Shown here: positions 61,320-64,000 of the stretch, in pieces | How positions within the stretch are numbered: the stretch's first letter is position 1 | Layout: every line of letters starts with the position of its first letter | Source of the DNA: DASYQD01 sp963846495 | GTDB taxonomy: Bacteria; Acidobacteriota; Thermoanaerobaculia; Multivoradales; JAIOJS01 | Length of the DNA stretch: 64,000 nucleotides | Assembly (NCBI GenBank): GCA_963846495.1 | Contig: CAWJWP010000016.1 | Location: 596,598 to 660,597, forward strand | Direction: 5' to 3' | The notes under the pieces: generated by a model | The model's input: the letters and a program-made list of their open reading frames with translations, nothing else | Databases searched by the model: none | Told to the model about the DNA's origin: nothing | Made by a program: the position numbers and the translations under genes

Positions 61320-63023
61320 CTACCTGCCGTCGCTAGGGATTTCGACGTGCCGGAAGAGCGGCCGCCAGGGCCGCTTCCCGTCGGCGCTGGCATGCTCGAC
61401 CCATAGCAGAGGGCTCGACGCTTTCGGGCATTGGAAGTAGTACGCAACCAGCAACTCGTCATCGACCGGCCGTGGCGTACCCAGCCGCAGGTCGCTCTCG
61501 ATGGCAGCAGCCTGCGCGGCGTGCCGCGGCACCAGCTCAGCGAGCGTACGCGACGGTGCCGGCAAGAACGCCAAACGCGATGGTACCAGCGCCCGCTGCG
61601 CCGAAGGGGTCATAGCGTAGGCAGCCACGAACGCGGTTCGCGGACCGAGGGCAGCCACGATCTCAGCGTACGTCGCGTCGCCGGCGCGCGCACGCAGGAA
61701 GTGATCCCCAGAACGGGTGTGGTAGAAAAACACCAGTGTCCGGTCGATCACCGCATCTGGTGATAGTCGCTCGATATTACGTACCTGGTCGACTTCCAGG
61801 CGCCACTCGCGCAGGAAGTCGAAGACGTAGTGGTACACCGAGTCCTTATGGTCGCCAGTGGTGACGAGGAGAACGTCGCTCACATCGCCGCCGGCGACCG
61901 CGATGTCGTTCTCGACGATGTCACGTAACCCGCGGATCGCGGTGCGCACCGCGCGGATGTCGAGATACGAGACGGCGAGGAAGACCTCAAGCGCCAACGT
62001 CCGCTCGTCGGGGAGGAAGTTGTCGAACCACTCCCCGACGTGGCGGTAGAACGACGGCGTCGCCAGCCGCCAAGCGGCAATGTGCTCAATCAAGCGGGCG
62101 CGTTCGCCATCGGACCATTGCCAGCGCCCGGTGGGGTCAAGATCGGTGGGCGACGGCGCCTCGATTGTGGTGACCTTCGAAGCAGGCGGCGGGCGCCTGG
62201 CCTTGGGGATGTAGGCGCGCAACGGGGACCATGGGTAGGCATCGCCGTCGACGGTGTTGTTGCGGCCGTCGGCCCAGATCAACGGCAGGCTGTTATTGGG
62301 GCACTGGAAGTAGTAGGCGGTGACCAGACCGGCATCGCCGTAGCCCAGCGGATGCGACGGGTAGACGCGCCGACCCAGCTCGAGGAGGCGCCGCACCTCG
62401 TTGCCAGTGAACAGGTCACCGACGCCCCGCGTGGCGCGGTCTGGGAGGATGCGCGCATGCGGCAGCTCGCTCTTGAAGCGACGCAGTGCCTTCTCGCCAA
62501 TGGCGAGGGCGAGAATGAAGATGGCCTGGAACCGCTCAATCGCGACCTTCGCCACCAAGTCGCGCACGAATTGGTTCCCTGTACCGTGAGTGTCATTGAA
62601 GAACACCAGAATACGACCGCTTGGCTGGTGCTCGAGATCCGAAACGGTCACCACCTGCCGCTGCTCAAGGCCGCAGGTCTTGATCAGGTCGTAAGCGTGG
62701 CGGTCGGCGCTGTCGCCGCGGTCGTCAGGCACCACCAGCAGCAAGTCGGCAAGCGACCGGCGGCCTTGGTGGAGAAACTGCCGCACTTGCATCCACAGGT
62801 CGCGCAGCCGCCTCGCGAACGTCTCCGGGCTGAGGTAGTCGATGTGGAGGAGGAGCTTCAGGGCGAGCGACTTGTCACGGGTCACGAAGTTCGCGAACCA
62901 GCTGTCCAACATGGGGTAAAAGTCAGCGAGCGAAAGCCCCCAAGCCTCACGACGAGCCTCGACCACACGTAGCGTCTCGTCGTCGAGATCGCGCAGGAAT
63001 GGGTCACCGACGAGCGACTTCAT
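61320..63023 (-). CDS. Tandem phosphoribosyltransferase-like protein with one degenerate domain
   Basis: A 567-residue internal duplication. Each half has an N-terminal helical part (WFANFVTRDKSLALKLLLHI and WFDNFLPDERTLALEVFLAV), a PRPP-loop strand, and a C-terminal YYFQCP..S.PL.W...... PW.PL segment. In half 1 the loop is RILVFFNDTHGTGNQF (137-152); in half 2 it is RTLVFFYHTRSGDHF (~428-442), where both acidic residues are replaced and the turn is shorter. So half 2 is probably a non-catalytic regulatory or binding domain. ATG 63023 overlaps the TrpF-like stop (ATGA). Confidence 0.78.
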   Translation of the reverse strand: MKSLVGDPFLRDLDDETLRVVEARREAWGLSLADFYPMLDSWFANFVTRDKSLALKLLLHIDYLSPETFARRLRDLWMQVRQFLHQGRRSLADLLLVVPDDRGDSADRHAYDLIKTCGLEQRQVVTVSDLEHQPSGRILVFFNDTHGTGNQFVRDLVAKVAIERFQAIFILALAIGEKALRRFKSELPHARILPDRATRGVGDLFTGNEVRRLLELGRRVYPSHPLGYGDAGLVTAYYFQCPNNSLPLIWADGRNNTVDGDAYPWSPLRAYIPKARRPPPASKVTTIEAPSPTDLDPTGRWQWSDGERARLIEHIAAWRLATPSFYRHVGEWFDNFLPDERTLALEVFLAVSYLDIRAVRTAIRGLRDIVENDIAVAGGDVSDVLLVTTGDHKDSVYHYVFDFLREWRLEVDQVRNIERLSPDAVIDRTLVFFYHTRSGDHFLRARAGDATYAEIVAALGPRTAFVAAYAMTPSAQRALVPSRLAFLPAPSRTLAELVPRHAAQAAAIESDLRLGTPRPVDDELLVAYYFQCPKASSPLLWVEHASADGKRPWRPLFRHVEIPSDGR

Positions 63024-63808
63024 CGACAGTCCTCAGAACGCACCGCGCGCACGAACTGCCGCAGCTTATCGGCGTCCTTGGTGTCGGGCGTGGCGGCGTT
63101 GACGCCGGTCATCACGTCCACCCCGAAAGGGCGGACTTGGCGCACCGCCGCCCCCACGTTGTCAGGCGTCAGGCCGCCGGCAAGCAGGATCGGGACGTCG
63201 GGCAACCGCTCCACGACTCTTGCCGAGAGTGACCAGTCGTGGACTTTGCCACTCCCACCGCGTTCGGAGTCGAGCAGAGCCGCGTCGATCGCGCCAGCGT
63301 CGCGGTAGCGGCGGATCGCGGCAACCAGATCGTCGAGCACCGCCTCCGCCGTGACCGCGAACGTCTTGATGATGCTCAGCCCCACCGTCCGCTCTGCAAT
63401 GGCTCGTAGGCCCTCCGGCGCTATCGGAACCTGGACCTGCAAGGCCGCGGGACGAATTCGCTCGCATAGCGCGATAACCCCTTCAGGCTCCTCAACGTGG
63501 ACGAGAAGCACCGCCAGGACATCAGCCGGTACGCTAGCGACCAACTCGGCTGCCTCGTCGGGCGTTAGCCGCGGCGAGTGCTGCTTGCAAGGCTGGTCCG
63601 GCTTAGTAAGGATCATTCCGACCGCATTGACGCCCAGATCGGCGCAGCGGCGTGCATCGGCCGGACTGGTAATCCCGCAGACCTTGATAAAGGTCGCTCC
63701 CGGTGGTCGCTCCATAAAGACGTTTGACGGCCCGGGGACGGAGAGCACCTTAGTGCCCGGTGGCGACTGCAGCGGGAAGCCGCTTGGCGAAGCCGACGCT
63801 TTCTGCAC
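63020..63808 (-). CDS. Phosphoribosylanthranilate isomerase (TrpF)-like protein
   Basis: A 262-residue TIM-barrel protein of the TrpF family. FIKVCGITSPADARRCADLG carries the catalytic Cys, LLDSERGGSGKVHDW the catalytic Asp and the phosphate-binding GG.GK, and ILLAGGLTPDNV and VDVMTGVN complete the phosphate site; the barrel looks active. TrpF catalyses the Amadori rearrangement of phosphoribosyl-anthranilate in tryptophan synthesis. Here no other trp gene is present; instead the stop overlaps the tandem PRTase gene. Start GTG 63808 gives a 36-residue N-terminal extension; ATG 63715 (MERPPGATFIKVCGIT) would give the usual length. A specialised paralogue acting on the PRTase product is the attractive inference. 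Confidence 0.82.
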   Translation of the reverse strand: MQKASASPSGFPLQSPPGTKVLSVPGPSNVFMERPPGATFIKVCGITSPADARRCADLGVNAVGMILTKPDQPCKQHSPRLTPDEAAELVASVPADVLAVLLVHVEEPEGVIALCERIRPAALQVQVPIAPEGLRAIAERTVGLSIIKTFAVTAEAVLDDLVAAIRRYRDAGAIDAALLDSERGGSGKVHDWSLSARVVERLPDVPILLAGGLTPDNVGAAVRQVRPFGVDVMTGVNAATPDTKDADKLRQFVRAVRSEDCR

Positions 63809-63837
63809 AGCGGAATTCTTACCCTCTCCAACTGCGA

Positions 63838-63866
63838 TCGATAGAATGTTGACGGCAGACTATCAA
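63838..63866 (-). promoter_or_regulatory. Candidate promoter of the PRTase/TrpF operon
   Basis: On the minus strand TTGATA (63861-63866) is followed after 17 nt by TATCGA (63838-63843), in an A/T-rich patch directly upstream of the first operon gene. The -10 is poor. The remaining ~130 bases to the window end hold nothing I can identify. Confidence 0.35.
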
Positions 63867-64000
63867 CGCGCTCGCAGGCAAGTCGATACAGCGAGGCCGC
63901 GGACCAGTTTTGCGTTGCCCAGCGAGATCGACGGCGCCAATCCAGCGCCGCGCTCGACGCAACTAGCGCTACGACGCGGCAGCGCCCGCCGCGACCCGAG

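Noticed and set aside
1..64000. rRNA, tRNA, IS elements, CRISPR arrays, integrase or replication origin
   Set aside because: Looked for cloverleaf-type and transposase or integrase motifs by reading; none was seen. A systematic tRNA or IS search was not possible here.

Overview
This is 64 kb of very GC-rich DNA, roughly 70% by eye. Several features point to an Acidobacteriota-type bacterium: serine/threonine kinases fused to TolB/PD40 propellers or TPR arrays, ECF sigma factors of the kind paired with such kinases, and a UMF1-family transporter. This placement is inference from gene content; there is no rRNA or tRNA in the window. Many genes carry single-base frameshifts, nearly all in G/C-rich runs, and about 25 can be placed. 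They fall in housekeeping as well as accessory genes, so most look like indels in an uncorrected long-read assembly rather than real decay. I therefore annotate such genes across the shift and note its position.

Layout. 1-956: the start of a SUF Fe-S cluster operon (Rrf2 regulator, then SufB running off the left edge) with a near-consensus promoter and a perfect inverted-repeat operator. 973-9928: a striking peptide-export locus, all on the minus strand. It holds four short genes encoding 1, 3, 4 and 6 copies of a ~22-residue VRTGVKAGG...NHSK repeat, a HlyD-type adaptor, a C39-peptidase ABC exporter, a second ABC exporter with a degenerate C39-like domain, and a TPR protein. 9955-14088: kinase, ECF sigma factor and two gene remnants. 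14089-20201: acetyl-CoA synthetase, membrane-anchored spermidine synthase-like protein, UMF1 transporter and AI-2E-type permease, each start coupled or close to the previous stop. 20304-24964: a TIR-STAND ATPase-WD40 protein with nearly identical WD repeats. 25048-28326: M3 peptidase, SRPBCC and VOC proteins. 28552-30246: an unrecognised, badly frame-disrupted gene. 30443-35578: MATE and MFS transporters and a PQQ-type propeller membrane protein. 35636-40956: ribbon-helix-helix protein with a stunted partner, a second ECF sigma/kinase pair flanked by two small unknown proteins, and a propeller remnant. 40989-43214: DUF4287/DUF5655 protein and an NCS2-like permease. 43201-50849: a tightly overlapping minus-strand operon (DUF3311, Na+/solute symporter, glycosyltransferase, thioesterase, ABC ATPase, FtsX-type permease). 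51077-55430: DUF3604, PpiC-type isomerase and HupE/UreJ proteins, coupled. 55581-56440: oxidoreductase fragment and dUTPase.

56270-63808 is a second exceptional locus, visibly less GC-rich than its surroundings. It is one coupled minus-strand operon encoding a TrpF-like isomerase, a tandem phosphoribosyltransferase (PRTase)-like protein whose second half has lost its acidic PRPP-loop residues, a single PRTase-like protein, an ORC/CDC6-type AAA ATPase, an unknown protein and an N6-adenine-type DNA methyltransferase. Its architecture resembles a defence or conflict system, and pairing PRTases with a phosphoribosylanthranilate-isomerase fold suggests phosphoribosyl chemistry on an unknown substrate.

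The two candidates for undescribed systems are the repeat-peptide exporter locus at the left end and the PRTase/TrpF/ATPase operon at the right end.
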